DNA of 64,000 nt from Gari tellinella. Lineage: Eukaryota > Mollusca > Bivalvia > Cardiida > Psammobiidae. The stretch spans positions 36,845,246 to 36,909,245 of the forward strand of contig OV277866.1 of assembly GCA_922989275.2 (NCBI GenBank), read 5' to 3'. The notes beneath the pieces were generated by a model, which had not been told where the DNA came from, did no database searches, and saw only the letters and a program-made list of their open reading frames with translations. How positions within the stretch are numbered: the first letter of the stretch is position 1; each line of letters starts with the position of its first letter. The translations under genes and the position numbers were made by a program. Of this stretch, positions 29,708 through 40,815 are shown in pieces.

Positions 29708-29775
29708 TTATTATTATTATTATACCAGATTTATATAGCGCTCTTTTCACACTGGGGTTGTACGTTTAAAGCGGT
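29708..29775 (-). repeat. (ATT)n-tailed retroposon 3' end
   Basis: TTATTATTATTATACCAG plus ATTTATATAGCGCTC, the same 3' terminus as at 22861 and 31305; truncated after GTACGTTTAAAGCG. Confidence 0.65.
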
Positions 29776-30315
29776 TCAATCGGATGTAAAGTTAACATGT
29801 TCATCATTTTAATTTTGTTGTTTATTGAACATACAACAGCGCTTTATCAAATACATGTCATTGAATAAAGACCCGTTAAATAAAGAAAATCCTCAATTAC
29901 CTTACTACCCTCCTGCAACATTGGTTACATTTTTTACGGAATGGATTGAATGTGCTTTATTGTGATCATGAAGTTTGAAAAATCCCTGGTCACACAATAT
30001 AAAACCGCGAAGCGGTTTCATAAAAAAGTGTGACAAGGTGGGTTTTTATACCTCATTGAACACAATTGATATTCGATATATTCCTTATAATTTGATATCT
30101 TTACTGAATCTAAGAAAGTTATTAAATAGAGATTTGTCATAAGTTCTAAGTATTTAACAGTTTTAAACCGTACGCTGTAGTCCCTCCGACATATATATTT
30201 ACCGCTTAAACAATACTATGCCAGAATTTGGCGTCCTGCTTCGTGCAGCGCTTGTGGAGAAAAGTTGGACTCAGAGAAAATAGTCCCGACAAGGAGTGAC
30301 CCAATTAGTTTTTGT
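29776..30315. other. Gene-free stretch
   Basis: A small palindrome ACCGCGAAGCGGT (30003-30015) is the only structure noted. Confidence 0.3.
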
Positions 30316-30559
30316 TACAGTGGAGAATCTGTTATTCTTTCCCGTTTAAACGCAAACGTACGCAAAGCGCTAAAACGTAGAAAAGTACAACTTTTTGACA
30401 ATTCTGATAATTCATGTTTGTAATGGTGGCAAACAGTTTGGAGCCTGATCAGACGCCGGGTTACCCGGCGTCTAATCTGGCTCCAAACTGTTTGCACTGC
30501 AAATAATAGTTTTAGCGTAAACGCGTTTATTGGGAAAGAATAACAGATTCTCCACTGTA
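30316..30559 (+). mobile_element. TA-1 MITE with core A
   Basis: TACAGTGGAGAATC to TTCTCCACTGTA, 244 bp. Core tip GGGTTACCC (30455-30475). One GCAAAC unit is shorter than in other copies. Confidence 0.9.
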
Positions 30560-31304
30560 TGGGGTTATGAACAAAACATTACAGCCAATCACATCTTACC
30601 AAAAGTTTAGACAACAAACAGTTTTAAATTATAAAAGAATAAAGTGTGCATTAGGATTCAGAATGTATTGCTTATCTTTTATCTGTAAGAAGTCATTAAT
30701 GATATCAAAAGGCTACTTTGTGAATACCCTGGGTTATTGGATTATTGTCAACGTGGGGCTGAAATTGTTAGTGTTTATCTAAATTCAAAAACTACTTTGG
30801 AAACGGAAGGCTGTAAACGTGACTGTTAAGTTCGACAAATCTATAACACAAATTACTGGTTCTAGCAATATTAAACCACAGCAGATTCAAAATGGACGGG
30901 TTCTCAGACGTGTATAATATTTCAGTTGCAATAATCTATCCACGTGTGTTTGCTGGAAAAATTAATTATACTTTAGAGTATGTAGCACTATATGTCCATA
31001 AATGATATAACTTTATATAAAATAGTGAAGACCCTAATCAGACGTGGCAAACAGTGACGTCTCATTATAGCACACACAACGTGCTAATTTCAACTTATGG
31101 ACGATGGTAGGCATTCATGGACCAATAGTCCTCAATTAAAATGGTATGTTGTCGTATCAAGAGGTACAATTCTGCAAAGAAACATTTAAATATCTGTATT
31201 AGTTGCTTCCCTATTTAAGAGGAAAAATCATAAATGTCTTAAGGGAATTGCTCAAGAAGATTTTTTAAGTTATATATGAAGTATTATTATCGGCTTACAA
31301 TATT
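30560..31304. other. Gene-free stretch with core D trace
   Basis: TAGTGAAGACCCTAATCAGACG (31023 on) is a core D/A trace without a partner arm. Small open frames are unsupported. Confidence 0.35.
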
Positions 31305-31372
31305 ATTATCATTATTGTAATTATTATTATTATTATTCCAGATTTATATAGAGCTCTTTTCACACAGGAAAC
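31305..31372 (-). repeat. (ATT)n-tailed retroposon 3' end
   Basis: TTATTATTATTATTCCAG followed by ATTTATATAGAGCTC and CACACAGG, truncated. Confidence 0.6.
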
Positions 31373-31642
31373 ACTTCATATGAACTTACAAAGTGAGAAA
31401 AGACAAATAACTACTTATACAATAAACTAAAGACATCCTACTTGTAATCATTTCAATATAATTACATGTACTAAGATTATAAGATTGGTTAATATAAGTT
31501 TATAAAATCTATTTTAAAAGGAGCCAAATATTTAAAAGATTAATGACATTATTAACAACAGTCATTGTTGTTCCAAACACCAAAGCCTACTATCTCATAC
31601 CTCGCAAAATACTGGTATAATGGCATCGCAATAAACAGGATG

Positions 31643-31880
31643 TCCGCATAGCACAATGGTTAATGCACGCACTACTCACCAATGTGGTTCAAAGTTCGAT
31701 CCAAGTCGGGGTAGTACGCGAAAGGGTACATTGACGGCCCGACGGAGCACATTGGTTTTATCCGGGTACATAATGAACACCCCTTAGAATTAACCACACA
31801 CGCTAACATTTCGAGAATAGATACAGAATTTGTACAAGTTGTTACAACGTCTTGCCTAATCGATGTAAAATAAATAAAAA
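31643..31880 (+). mobile_element. tRNA-derived SINE
   Basis: The head 31643-31715 has an A-box-like TAGCACAATGGTTAATGC and a B-box AAGTTCGATCC in tRNA spacing. The body contains GGAGCACATTGG and ATCCGGGTACATAATGAAC. The tail AAATAAATAAAAATT ends exactly where a TTAA MITE begins. Not a functional tRNA: the acceptor stem does not close. Confidence 0.65.
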
Positions 31881-32114
31881 TTAACCCTCCCCCATGGGGT
31901 CATTTTAGCACGTTTCATTTATTCCTCTGCCGAAGAAAATATTTCAAATTTATATAGTCATAAATATGTACCAACATAAATTGTTTCTATATCCTTACAG
32001 ATGATAGCTTTAAGCAGGCTGAAAGTAAAGCAGAATGGGCGTTCAGGCACATTCTGCTTTACTTTCAACATGCTTTAAATAGTCACTTGTCTTCAGAAAC
32101 ATGCTATTGGATTA
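31881..32114 (+). mobile_element. TTAA MITE with core B
   Basis: TTAACCCTCCCCCATG left, TATATCCTTACAGATGATAGC, core B (32010-32075) and right end GCTATTGGATTA. Apex partly mismatched (GGGCGTTCAGGCAC). Confidence 0.75.
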
Positions 32115-32159
32115 CATACATATATAGTTACATAGTTGATTCTGGTAGAAGGTCATTCC

Positions 32160-33015
32160 TGTTATACCAGCTCCGATTCTTTATTATCATCTTCTTGATA
32201 TATACTGAGACCCTTAATTACTGTTGCCCTATAGTCATTTTAATGTCTTAATCACTCCACAATTTGTCAACCCTACTTTCAAATTATCTCTAGTTCGTGC
32301 TTTCACAACTGTTGGTGGTAAACTGTACCTGGTATCCACACATCTATAGCTAAATGAATGTTTTCTTATATTAAGTCGAGTTCTTTTTTTCTAGAGCATA
32401 TAGCCATGACCTCTGGTGCTACCTCTTGTCACCTCATTTCTCCTAGTGAACAGTTTTTTTTATCGTAGTCACAGTTATTTGTCAGTATCTTGTAGCACAT
32501 TATCATGTCACCACGGAGTCTACGATAGGCTAGACTGAGTAAGTTTAACAGTTTTAATTTCTCTTCATATTGGTTGTTCAGAAAATCAAGGAATTAGTAT
32601 TGTGGCTCTCCTTTGTACATTTTCAATCATGTCAATGTGTTATTTCTTATACGTTGTCCACAATTGATTAACGTGTTCAATACGCGGTTTGACTAGAGTT
32701 TTATATAGCATAACAATAGTGTCCTTGTTAAGATATCCAAATGATCTACGAATCAGTCGTAGTATTGAGTATGCCTAGTTTATTTTCTCCGAGATATGCT
32801 CCTCAAAGTTCAATTTACAATCAGTTATTACTCCTATATCTTTTTCTGCTTTTGATATTTTCATCAGTGGCATGTTACTTTTTAAACTGTAATGGTAAGT
32901 ATTTTCCTCTGAGTTATTGTTATTGTTCATTGTTTTACACTTGCCAGGATGGAACTTCAGTTGCCATTTCACAGACCAGACATGCGGGGACACCATTTTC
33001 GTCACTTAGGAATAT
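32160..33015 (-). pseudogene. CR1/jockey-like LINE reverse transcriptase C-terminal remnant
   Basis: Read on the minus strand, 33005-32775 encodes KWQLKFHPGKCKTM and AEKDIGVITDCKLN then FEEHISEKIN, the thumb region that follows the catalytic box in CR1/jockey-like enzymes. After a stop the homology resumes in another frame with LIRRSFGYLNKDTIV and YKTLVKPRIEHVNQLW. Near 32300 it ends with SLPPTVVKAR. Frameshifts and stops show a dead, 5'-truncated copy. The catalytic box itself and any endonuclease are absent. Confidence 0.85.
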
Positions 33016-33084
33016 TTAATTGTCGTATGCCAAACATTCAATCACAATTGATACATTTTTTATGAAGGAAATTTAATCTCGTTT

Positions 33085-33150
33085 GCCAAATAGTTTTTAA
33101 TCCTGATCAGACGTCGCATAATGCGGCGTCTGATATGAATAAAAAACTTT
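33085..33150. repeat. Core A hairpin, GCA/TGC tip
   Basis: TTTTTAATCCTGATCAGACG and CGTCTGATATGAATAAAAAAC with tip GTCGCATAATGCGGC. A T-G wobble replaces one tip pair. Confidence 0.7.
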
Positions 33151-33366
33151 TAACAAATATCAGTCAAATTGAAATCGTCGGGATAAGGATTAAAAGGACT
33201 GAATGGCACAAAATAAAGCAAGCGGTAATACTAGATGTTAACATATTTATTCAGGACAAGATTCTTAACAAACTTAACTAATAAACGACAACAGATTATG
33301 GCATAAAGAACGTTTAACAAATAAGCCACTTCTAAATTAAAACATGTATTATCATTATACCCGATT

Positions 33367-33835
33367 TAACCAGTGGAGAAGACGTTTTTCTTTCCCAATA
33401 AACGCATTTATGCTAAAACTCTTATTTCGAGTACAAACAGCTTGGAGCCAGATCAGGCGCCGAATTACCCCTGCGATTGGTCAGGCTCCAAACTGTTTGC
33501 CACTCAGATTAACGAATATTCAGAATTGTCAACAATTCTATGGTTTTGCAATGCGTCTGCGTTTAACCCTTTCCCCAAATAGAAGCGACTTTTAGCGGAT
33601 ATGATTTATTCATCCGCTGAAGAAAATAGTTCCAATTTAATCAGTAATGAATATGTTTTATAGGGAATATTTTCTATATCATAGCACATGAAAGCTTAAA
33701 GCAGACTGAAAGTAAAGCAGAATGCGCCCTAAGGCGCATTCTGCTTTACTTTCAACCTGCTTTAAGTAGTCACCTATCTTAAGTACTAGAAATAGGCTAT
33801 CAGGTAAAGGGTTAAACGGACAAGAATATAGTCTT
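33367..33835 (-). mobile_element. TA-1 MITE split by a core B MITE
   Basis: ACCAGTGGAGAAGACG left, AATAAACGCATTTATGC, worn core A (33436-33500), then GCGTCTGCGTTTAA. The sequence is interrupted at TTAA and resumes TTAAACGGACAAGAATA at 33812, exactly the family continuation (TTTAAACGGGAAAGAATA). Confidence 0.8.
33563..33815 (+). mobile_element. TTAA MITE with core B, nested
   Basis: TTAACCCTTTCCCC to GGTAAAGGGTTAA with TTAA duplicated. Core B at 33694-33763 is a perfect stem with GCGCCCTAAGGCGC apex. A model copy of this family: left TAGAAGCG, GAAAATAGTTCC, TATATCATAGC, right TACTAGAAATAGGC. Confidence 0.92.
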
Positions 33836-34384
33836 GTATATAATACCAAAGCAATGAAGAGGCCAATAGAAAACTCTCGCAAAAGTACCATTATCAAATA
33901 TCTTTTGAATATTAAATAAATCATATCTGCTCAAAATGTCCCTAGATGAAGAAACAAAACAGTTGAGCCGTGCCATGACAAAACCTGCTTTATTGAAATG
34001 CAGCATTGCACAACCCAAGAACCCTTGTCATCCCAGGCTCTGCGTCTGAGTTTGGTCTACATTTCCAAATATTGTGTATAAGTCTGTTAAATATAATGCT
34101 TTAGATGACTGTGGGTGTCATACAGAGTAGATCAATGTCATTCGCCGCTCCAAAGACGCTGCGGGTGGCCTTGATCTACACTGTTTGCAAATCAATAAGT
34201 CAGTATTTTGCCATGGCACGGCTCATTTGTATAAAGAGTAGAAACAATATCGTCGAAGGGACAAACTTTTCGGGTTCTGATCGGGTCTTACATTTTGTAG
34301 GGCTTAATCTGGATTCAAAAAGCAAATGTAGTTCAGGTCGCCTCCAGTATTTAAAGTGTTAAATAATACTTGTGTCATTTTAGT
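33836..34384. other. Gene-free stretch with core D trace
   Basis: GAGTAGATCAATGTC and GGCCTTGATCTACACTGTTTGC (34130-34192) are a worn core D. No exon supported. Confidence 0.35.
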
Positions 34385-34645
34385 GGGGAGCACGTTCTTC
34401 TTTTCAAATAAACGTTTTATTCTTACCAACTAGATGCCCTCGTACAGTACATCGCAAGCAGGCCGGAGTCCAGATCAGAAGCTGTATATTTCCACGCATG
34501 GCCAGGCTTCAAATGATTTGCAACTTAGAAATTAATAAATTTATCAACAATTTGAAATACGTGTCAGTTTCTGCATTTCACTGCATTTCATTTGTGTCAT
34601 TTGTTTAAGGGGAAATAATAAGGTCTCACACGTTGTGTACATACA
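34385..34645 (-). mobile_element. TA-1 MITE, strongly decayed
   Basis: TTCTTTTCAAATAAACG left, hairpin remnant CCGGAGTCCAGATCAGAAG / GGCCAGGCTTCAAATG, right GTTTAAGGGGAAATAATAAGG. Confidence 0.5.
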
Positions 34646-35565
34646 GTATATAATATGTTACAATGTAACACTATCAAAGCATTGCACAAATTAATAATGC
34701 TCTACAATGATCTTACAATGTAGTACACATAATTTTGTATATTCAAAAGGCTGACAACCAGATTTGTGAAACTTATTTCTTTATAAATTACAATTAAATG
34801 AAAATATATTTGTCAAAATCAGGATTCGAGCACTTGGATTCTATGTAACATAACCAAACCAATGGAATACAACAAACCGAGCGTTGTTGAAACTCTTATG
34901 CTATGAATAATTTAATTTGCACTACTTGTATAATACTTTATAGAAACATGTACGCCTACAAATGGTTAGTTTAAGTAACAAAGTAAATAAGTTTCGCTTT
35001 TTAGTCACTAAAACTACATAGATACGATTAATAAAAACGTGCAATACAATTCCAAATTCAACACAATGATGATATATTTATGTTTTATCATGTTTTTTCT
35101 GTTGGTATTTAAAACAGCTATATCTTTGTTTATTTGCCTCTTATTGTCAGTCTCTTTTTTAAAAAAAAAGACAAGAGACGAAAGTATATATTATTTATAT
35201 CTTGTTATACATTGTCATTGTATATTTAGCATCAGTACCTGTGTAATGTCAAGAGAAGCGGCGTGTTAGTGTTGTAACCGTTGCATACTAGCTATTTTCA
35301 GCTACAACGGAAATGGCGTCAAGTACTTTCCCCGGGTCCTTCTAAAGACCTCAAACCTCCCCAAACACCCTAAATCTACCCAAATCTACCCAAACCACTA
35401 TTAAAAACCCCAACCCAAACTACTTTATTTTCTTAATAGTTAATCAAATAAAGCTTGTTAATTGTAAATTTAACCTAGCAAAAAGAAAATACCAAGTTAG
35501 ATTAAAATTAAATTTACGATACGTTTGGTTTCACTTAAGGAGAGTAACTCGTACAAAACTAAATA
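34646..35565. other. Gene-free stretch
   Basis: Includes a C-rich purine-poor run with CTACCCAAAT-like units (35373-35396). No gene seen. Confidence 0.35.
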
Positions 35566-35643
35566 ACATAGCTATATACAGTTACTTTCCTTTGCTAGTG
35601 TTAAACATCAGCACCAAAGGAAAATAGCTGTATATAGCTATGT
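35566..35643. repeat. Unclassified 29-bp inverted repeat
   Basis: ACATAGCTATATACAGTTAC (35567-35586, continuing TTTCCTTTG) pairs with CAAAGGAAAATAGCTGTATA (continuing TAGCTATGT, to 35643) across a 20-base loop, with one or two mismatches. It belongs to none of the cores above. Confidence 0.75.
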
Positions 35644-35950
35644 TCCTATGTAATTCGTACGAATTCGTTTTGGTCTTTATTTTCCATATACTTAATTGAA
35701 GTTTAAATACCAATTTGAAATATAATTTTGAACAGATAATAAGGAATTGTAGTAATTTTGGTTTTTAATTGGTTTGAGGATGTTTGTGGTCTTTAGACAG
35801 ACCCTCTTCCCACTGTACTTTCAATGACATAATAATGCATCTAACACAGACGCCGGCAAATTGTCGACTCCTTATATTTTTCGTATGCTTTTTATATGGT
35901 TTTTATAAAATTTACAATTCTACTTGTTTTGACTTAAAATATTGACATGA

Positions 35951-36022
35951 GTGGCAAATAGTTTGGATCCTAAATAGATGCCGCGTTAAGCGACGTCTGA
36001 TCAGGATCTAAACTGTTTGCAA
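35951..36022. repeat. Core A hairpin
   Basis: GGCAAATAGTTTGGATCC / GGATCTAAACTGTTTGC arms, tip GATGCCGCGTTAAGCGACG with two unpaired changes. Confidence 0.7.
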
Positions 36023-36170
36023 ATGTCAGTCCTGTCGGCATTGGAAGTGAATGGAGAAAATCAAAGGTCAATTTAGATCTACACTCTATCATTCTTGCAT
36101 AAAATAAAACAAGTTTTATAACAAAGAAAATACCCGTACTAGCATCTACATTGCAGGCATCTCGCCTACA

Positions 36171-36402
36171 TTAACCCATTACTCTATACATACGCCATTT
36201 TTCTATTCCTCCTTTATAGAAAATAGACCCACTTTTTATAGGCATGAATGTGAACATTAAACTGTGGTCTATAGCATAGCAGTTGGAAATGTAAAGCATG
36301 CTTGGAGTAAAGTAGAATGCGCCTTTAAGCGCATTCTAATATACGTTTAGCTTGCATTAAGTGGCCAAATGCCAATAGACTAGAACCAGGCCAACGGGTT
36401 AA
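36171..36402 (+). mobile_element. TTAA MITE with core B, diverged
   Basis: TTAACCCATTACTC left, CCAACGGGTTAA right. The hairpin (36298-36360) has drifted (GCATGCTTGGAGTAAAGTAG / TACGTTTAGCTTGCATTAAG), but the GCGCCTTTAAGCGC apex still pairs. Confidence 0.75.
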
Positions 36403-36479
36403 ACCACTGCACAAGAAAAAACAAACATATGGCAAAAAAACACATTAAAGACCAACAAATGAAAAAGCGGTGTGGTATT

Positions 36480-36600
36480 GAACCGATTACACCATATACA
36501 TGTGCATGCATACGCATTTAAATTATTTCTCTACTGAAGAAATAGTTTCAATTTATAAAATCATCTGATCAAGAGCCAAACTGTTCGACACTCATATCTG
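36480..36600 (+). mobile_element. Core B MITE left end fused to core A arm
   Basis: ACCGATTACACCATATAC and GAAGAAATAGTTTCAATTTA are a core B shell; at about 36563 it switches to ATCATCTGATCAAGAGCC and CTGTTCGACACTC, the right arm of core A. The join may be a recombination scar. Confidence 0.5.
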
Positions 36601-36664
36601 TATGTTTCTTACGTCGACGTGCACGTAAACCGTATTTCAAAAAATAAAAGTAGCTAGGAAATAT

Positions 36665-36745
36665 TGTCTAATGCAAACAAAGAAGACCTAGATCAGAGGG
36701 CTCCTAATTGAATCCTCTGATTGGGATCTACACTTATTGCTATTT
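36665..36745. repeat. Core D hairpin
   Basis: GAAGACCTAGATCAGAGGGC and CCTCTGATTGGGATCTACAC arms around TCCTAATTGAAT. Downstream ATGTCCATTTGACG is shell sequence. Confidence 0.65.
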
Positions 36746-37024
36746 TTTCAATATATTGTAACAATCAACCAACATAGTAAAAAATGGTCTTCACTAATTG
36801 GGAAACAATATATGTCCATTTGACGTTTCATCGGTAAATGAATCATATTTGAAATTGAACTACATAGCTCAGTCCAATGCCTACAAAGGTGAACATACAC
36901 TATTCAAGGTGCAGGGAGATAAAATCACGTAACACGTATAATACTAAAGTACACAATACTTGGTATAACGCTTTAGAACAACAATTACTAAATAATTATT
37001 AAATGTAATGCAGGGGGTGGGGGG

Positions 37025-37480
37025 GAAATTACTCTTTGACTTTAAATGCGTTTGTGCAAAAGTAAATATATTCGTTATAAACAGTTTGAAGCCATACCAG
37101 ACGCCGAGTAAATGGGCGTTTGATTTGGCTTCAAACATCTTGCTATTCAGTGATACTATTAACCCTTTCCCTTATAGAAGCGACTTTAAGCACTTTCATT
37201 TTATTCATCCGCTGAAGAAAATAGTTCCAATTTATACCGTAATGAATATGTGTCAAATTTAATACTTTCTTTATTCTAGCAGTTAATAGCTTAAAGCAGG
37301 CTGAAAGTAAAGTAGAATGCGCCTTAGGGCGCATTCTGCTTTACTTTCAACCTGCTTTAAGTAGTCACATATCTTCAATACTAGAAACAATGCTATCAGG
37401 TAAAGGGTTAATTAATCGTCTATAGTTTCAAAAACCGGTCATTTGTTACATTTATTTTTCATTATCTTTATTTTCATTTT
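37025..37480 (-). mobile_element. TA-1 MITE, decayed, split by a core B MITE
   Basis: AACAGTTTGAAGCC / GGCTTCAAACATCTTGC hairpin arms with GACGCCGAGTAAATGGGCG tip; then GCTATTCAGTGATACTATTAA, interrupted, and TTAATCGTC after the insert. Other TA-1 copies read CAGATTTAATAAATCGTC uninterrupted. Confidence 0.65.
37159..37411 (+). mobile_element. TTAA MITE with core B, nested
   Basis: TTAACCCTTTCCC to GGTAAAGGGTTAA, 253 bp. Core B 37293-37361 is a near-perfect stem with GCGCCTTAGGGCGC apex. Confidence 0.9.
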
Positions 37481-38649
37481 GAACGGACAAGGGTATATAG
37501 TTTCCCACAGTATGTCTATAACTTCAACGTATAACATACATAACATATACTTGTAATTATTTTGTATGAAGCTTTTAAATATGTTGTTTAAGGTTAGCAC
37601 ATTTCTTGATCAGATTCAATTTCATTATTTGTACTTTCATTTTTAGATTTTACAATTTACCGATTCGTTTAAAATGATAGACATTGTAAAATAAGACATT
37701 ATGCCACCAGATACTAACTTATGTCTTTATGTGTCCACTTAATCAACTGGTGTGACTAAACGTTAGAATTGTCACGAATAGATGATTCTAAGCAGTAGTA
37801 TCCATTTTACTCAGACTTATCTGAAGTTCTTTGATAACAATACCTTGATACAATCTACTTTTAAACTACACAATTATTTTGTTTGTATACAGAAAAGCTG
37901 TGTTACTATGCCTATCAACAATAAGATATATTTAAAGCTTTACAGATATTTGAAAGTTTTAATACAGGACAATAATACAGCTGAAAACAGAATACAATAG
38001 CTTTCGACTTTACTGTTGTCATGTATTAATGTTCAAGCTTTTTTTTTAAAATTACTATTGAACAATATTGATTTAACTGTACAAGCGTGTTTTTTCCACA
38101 CATAGATTATGCGATGACCTTGCAAATCGGACTCGTGGTCCAATTGTCTACACCCTCATACTTTAGGTAGCCTACCACGGCTAGTGCCCCTCCACAACTT
38201 ACTTTGGCTGTATCTTCTTGGGCTGAAATATTCCTTGTAGGTTGTACTGGAAGATAAATACATACAAATTCTAATACAATTCTTTTTGGCACTGCATATT
38301 TCAAAGTCGTGATCTTTATTCCAGTTAATGCTACACTAAGATACAAAACTCTTCGGTAAAATGTCAATATAATGGCATCATACTGGAACCAGTTGAACAA
38401 TGCGAAAAGTTGCTTTTGTGGTGATACGAAACTTTAATCTAAATTAATTTAGTTTCTAAAATATTTTGTAACAAACGTACAATGAATATTAGCGATTATC
38501 TGACATATTGTTTGAAGAAAACAAGCAACTATGTTAAATCTTCAAAGAAATAGCTCAAATATGAATGAATCGGACATTAACGTAAATAAGTGTATGCTTG
38601 CAGTAAAAATGATTTTCTACTTTCAAGTCGGATTTGTGAATTGTTTCCG
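37481..38649. other. Gene-free stretch with one weak exon candidate
   Basis: On the minus strand a pyrimidine-rich TATTTATCTTCCAG (acceptor-like, near 38250) precedes an open stretch that also contains a GTAAGT donor. It is too weak to call. Otherwise nothing seen. Confidence 0.3.
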
Positions 38650-38835
38650 TTGTTCCTACAAAACATTCATTGCGCACACTTCTGAGTCCGACCAGATGCC
38701 GGTATACTCGGATTCTAATCAAACTCGAAATGTTTGCCACTCGATTTTAATCATCAACAATTTCAATAAACTATAATTTCCTACATGTAAGTGTGCTTAG
38801 TGTTGTTCAAACTGAAAAGAATAGAGTATTTCAAA
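38650..38835 (-). mobile_element. TA-1 MITE remnant
   Basis: GAGTCCGACCAGATGCC / GATTCTAATCAAACTCG hairpin remnant, GTTTGCCACTCGATTTTAATC, and CTGAAAAGAATAGAGTATTTC at the right. Confidence 0.5.
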
Positions 38836-39031
38836 TTGTATCAAGTGACAGAAAAACATGCCAGTTGAACCACAATTACATTAAACGGTGCTTGATACAA
38901 GTAATTGCTTGATGTAGGATGATGGAAAAACAGACTGCTTCGAGCACTACTCTCCCCATGCTTAGTTTAAGCTTTCATCTTGCCTTTAATCCATCTATGA
39001 AAATGATTTTGACAATATGTATTGGCAGCTG

Positions 39032-39272
39032 TTAACCATTTCCCCCATAAAAGCGCCTTTTAACGCATTTGATTAATTCATCCATTAAAGAAAATATTTC
39101 TAATTTATAAGCAATAAGTATGTACAAAAAGGAAAGTTTCTATATCTTAACAGATGGTAGCTTAAAGCAGATTGAACGTAAGGCGCATTCTGATTTACAT
39201 TCAACCTGCTTAATGTGTCACCTGTCTTCAAAACTAGAAAAAAAACTAGATACGCTATTGGGTAATTGGTTA
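39032..39272 (+). mobile_element. TTAA MITE with core B, apex deleted
   Basis: TTAACCATTTCCCCC to GGTAATTGGTTAA. One arm reads GCAGATTGAACGTAAG and jumps to GCGCATTCTG: about 15 bases of the left inner stem are missing. Confidence 0.8.
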
Positions 39273-39792
39273 AGTGCATCGCGATGACAACAAATTATAC
39301 TACAAGTTGTTTTAACATGTACTAATAAAACAATATTGAAACAAAATATGAAACACTTCTCTATCGAGACCAATTTAATATGCGATGTACTGATCACGCG
39401 ACAAAATCTTTTCAGAAAATATAATTTGTCGAAAGAAACTTGCCAGTTTAAGCTCTTCAGATTGTATTTAATCTGTACTGAACATACATGGAAAGTCCAA
39501 AGGAAACTAAATGAAAAACCTTTATAGAACAATGTCAAAATATAACAATACATGTATAAATAGTACGTTCTAAACAAAATGTGTGCAATTCTCGTTGCTG
39601 TCAAACGTTGTCACAACGTACACACAATCGGCTTTACATCAAAGCACGTGTTTGTCATTTGCTAATGGCTTTTGCTAATACTCTCCCACTGCTATACGAC
39701 AATTCCTGTCACAGCACTAGAACCATCCGCGGACAAAGCTTAATATTTTCAATTATAATATGAAACTTTTGGACTTTAGCATGCTCTCTCAT
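39273..39792. other. Gene-free stretch
   Basis: The 128-residue minus-strand frame over this interval starts in AT-rich DNA and ends in MITE sequence, so it is not accepted as a gene. Confidence 0.35.
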
Positions 39793-40040
39793 TTAACACA
39801 TTCAACCCTTGGGACGAGTATACTCGTCATTTATGAATCATGTAGTTGTGAAGAGCACACTTAATCCGATGCAGACAGTGTAGTCCCAGCTTAGAGGGGT
39901 CATATTAGAGCCTTTAGACCATGGTCTAAACTGCTAACCATTTTGTAATAATTTTTGAAAACCATCCCTAAATAGTCTAAATGGCCTAGACTATATTTGA
40001 AACTGGAATTGACCATATGCAATTTCAGGCGTGAATGAGC
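39793..40040 (-). mobile_element. TTAA MITE with core D, diverged
   Basis: TTAACACATTCAACCC left, CGAGTATACTCGTC, worn hairpin AGACAGTGTAGTCCCAGC / ACCATGGTCTAAACTGC (39877-39940), right AATTTCAGGCGTGAATGAG. Confidence 0.7.
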
Positions 40041-40299
40041 CAAAGAAAGTGTTTTTGTTTGATGTCAAATTGTAACAAAGACGGACACGCAGTAATACAG
40101 GGCAAATACTGCAATTTCACATTTAAAACATAAATTAAAGCTTTTAGCCATCAGCAGTTGTACTCTTACTTAATACTTTAAAGTGTGTAATATCTCTGGT
40201 ATAATATATCAAACAATAGGCCTTGAGTACTATATCAACGCACCAAACAAACGGTTTTACCTATATTCCGCCGTAATATATGCTTTGAAATTGTCCTCT

Positions 40300-40458
40300 G
40301 CAAAATGTGTGAAAGTAATTATTTAAAGAAATTTTAACATGGTTGTCAAAGAGGTTGAATCTAGACCAGGCGCCGCGTTACGCGGCGTCTGATCTGGGTC
40401 GAAACTGTTTGCAAATACATGTACAAGTCAAGTCGCGATCGGCAGGATAGGTGTTAAT
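40300..40458 (-). mobile_element. TTAA MITE with core A (right part)
   Basis: Core A at 40346-40413 (GCG/CGC tip; left GAGGTTGAATCTAGACC), then CAAGTCGCGATCGGCAGG and GGTGTTAA. The right end is the inverse of that at 13324. Confidence 0.7.
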
Positions 40459-40815
40459 AAATATCAAGATAGTTTGTTTCTACCAAATATCCGAATATTT
40501 GGCTTCAACGAAAATGTAAATAAATATCAGAATATTTGACTTCAGCCAACAGGCATAACAAGCATCCTCATATTTGGCTTCAATCATAAGCTATAACAAA
40601 TATCCTTATATCTTGCTCCTATCAAAAGGTGCTAAGGAAAACAAATATCCAAATATTGGGTTAAAATCAAAAGGTACCATACATATTCGAATATATGTCT
40701 TTCAACAAAAGGTATAATAAATATCCAAAATATTTGGCTCAAATCAAAAGGTAACTATAACAAACATATTTTGGCTTCAACCAAAAGATAAGCCAAACAT
40801 CCGAATTACTGACTT
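40455..40815. repeat. Degenerate AT-rich tandem array
   Basis: About eight imperfect units of roughly 40-48 bp, each with AAATATCCGAATATTTGG or a variant, then CTTCAACCAAAAGG. The unit contains its own palindrome AAATATCCGAATATTT. Units become progressively less alike rightwards. Confidence 0.75.

Noticed and set aside
39218..39604. 128-residue minus-strand frame
   Set aside because: AT-rich, Phe/Tyr/Cys-heavy, and ending in MITE sequence; no conserved motif seen.
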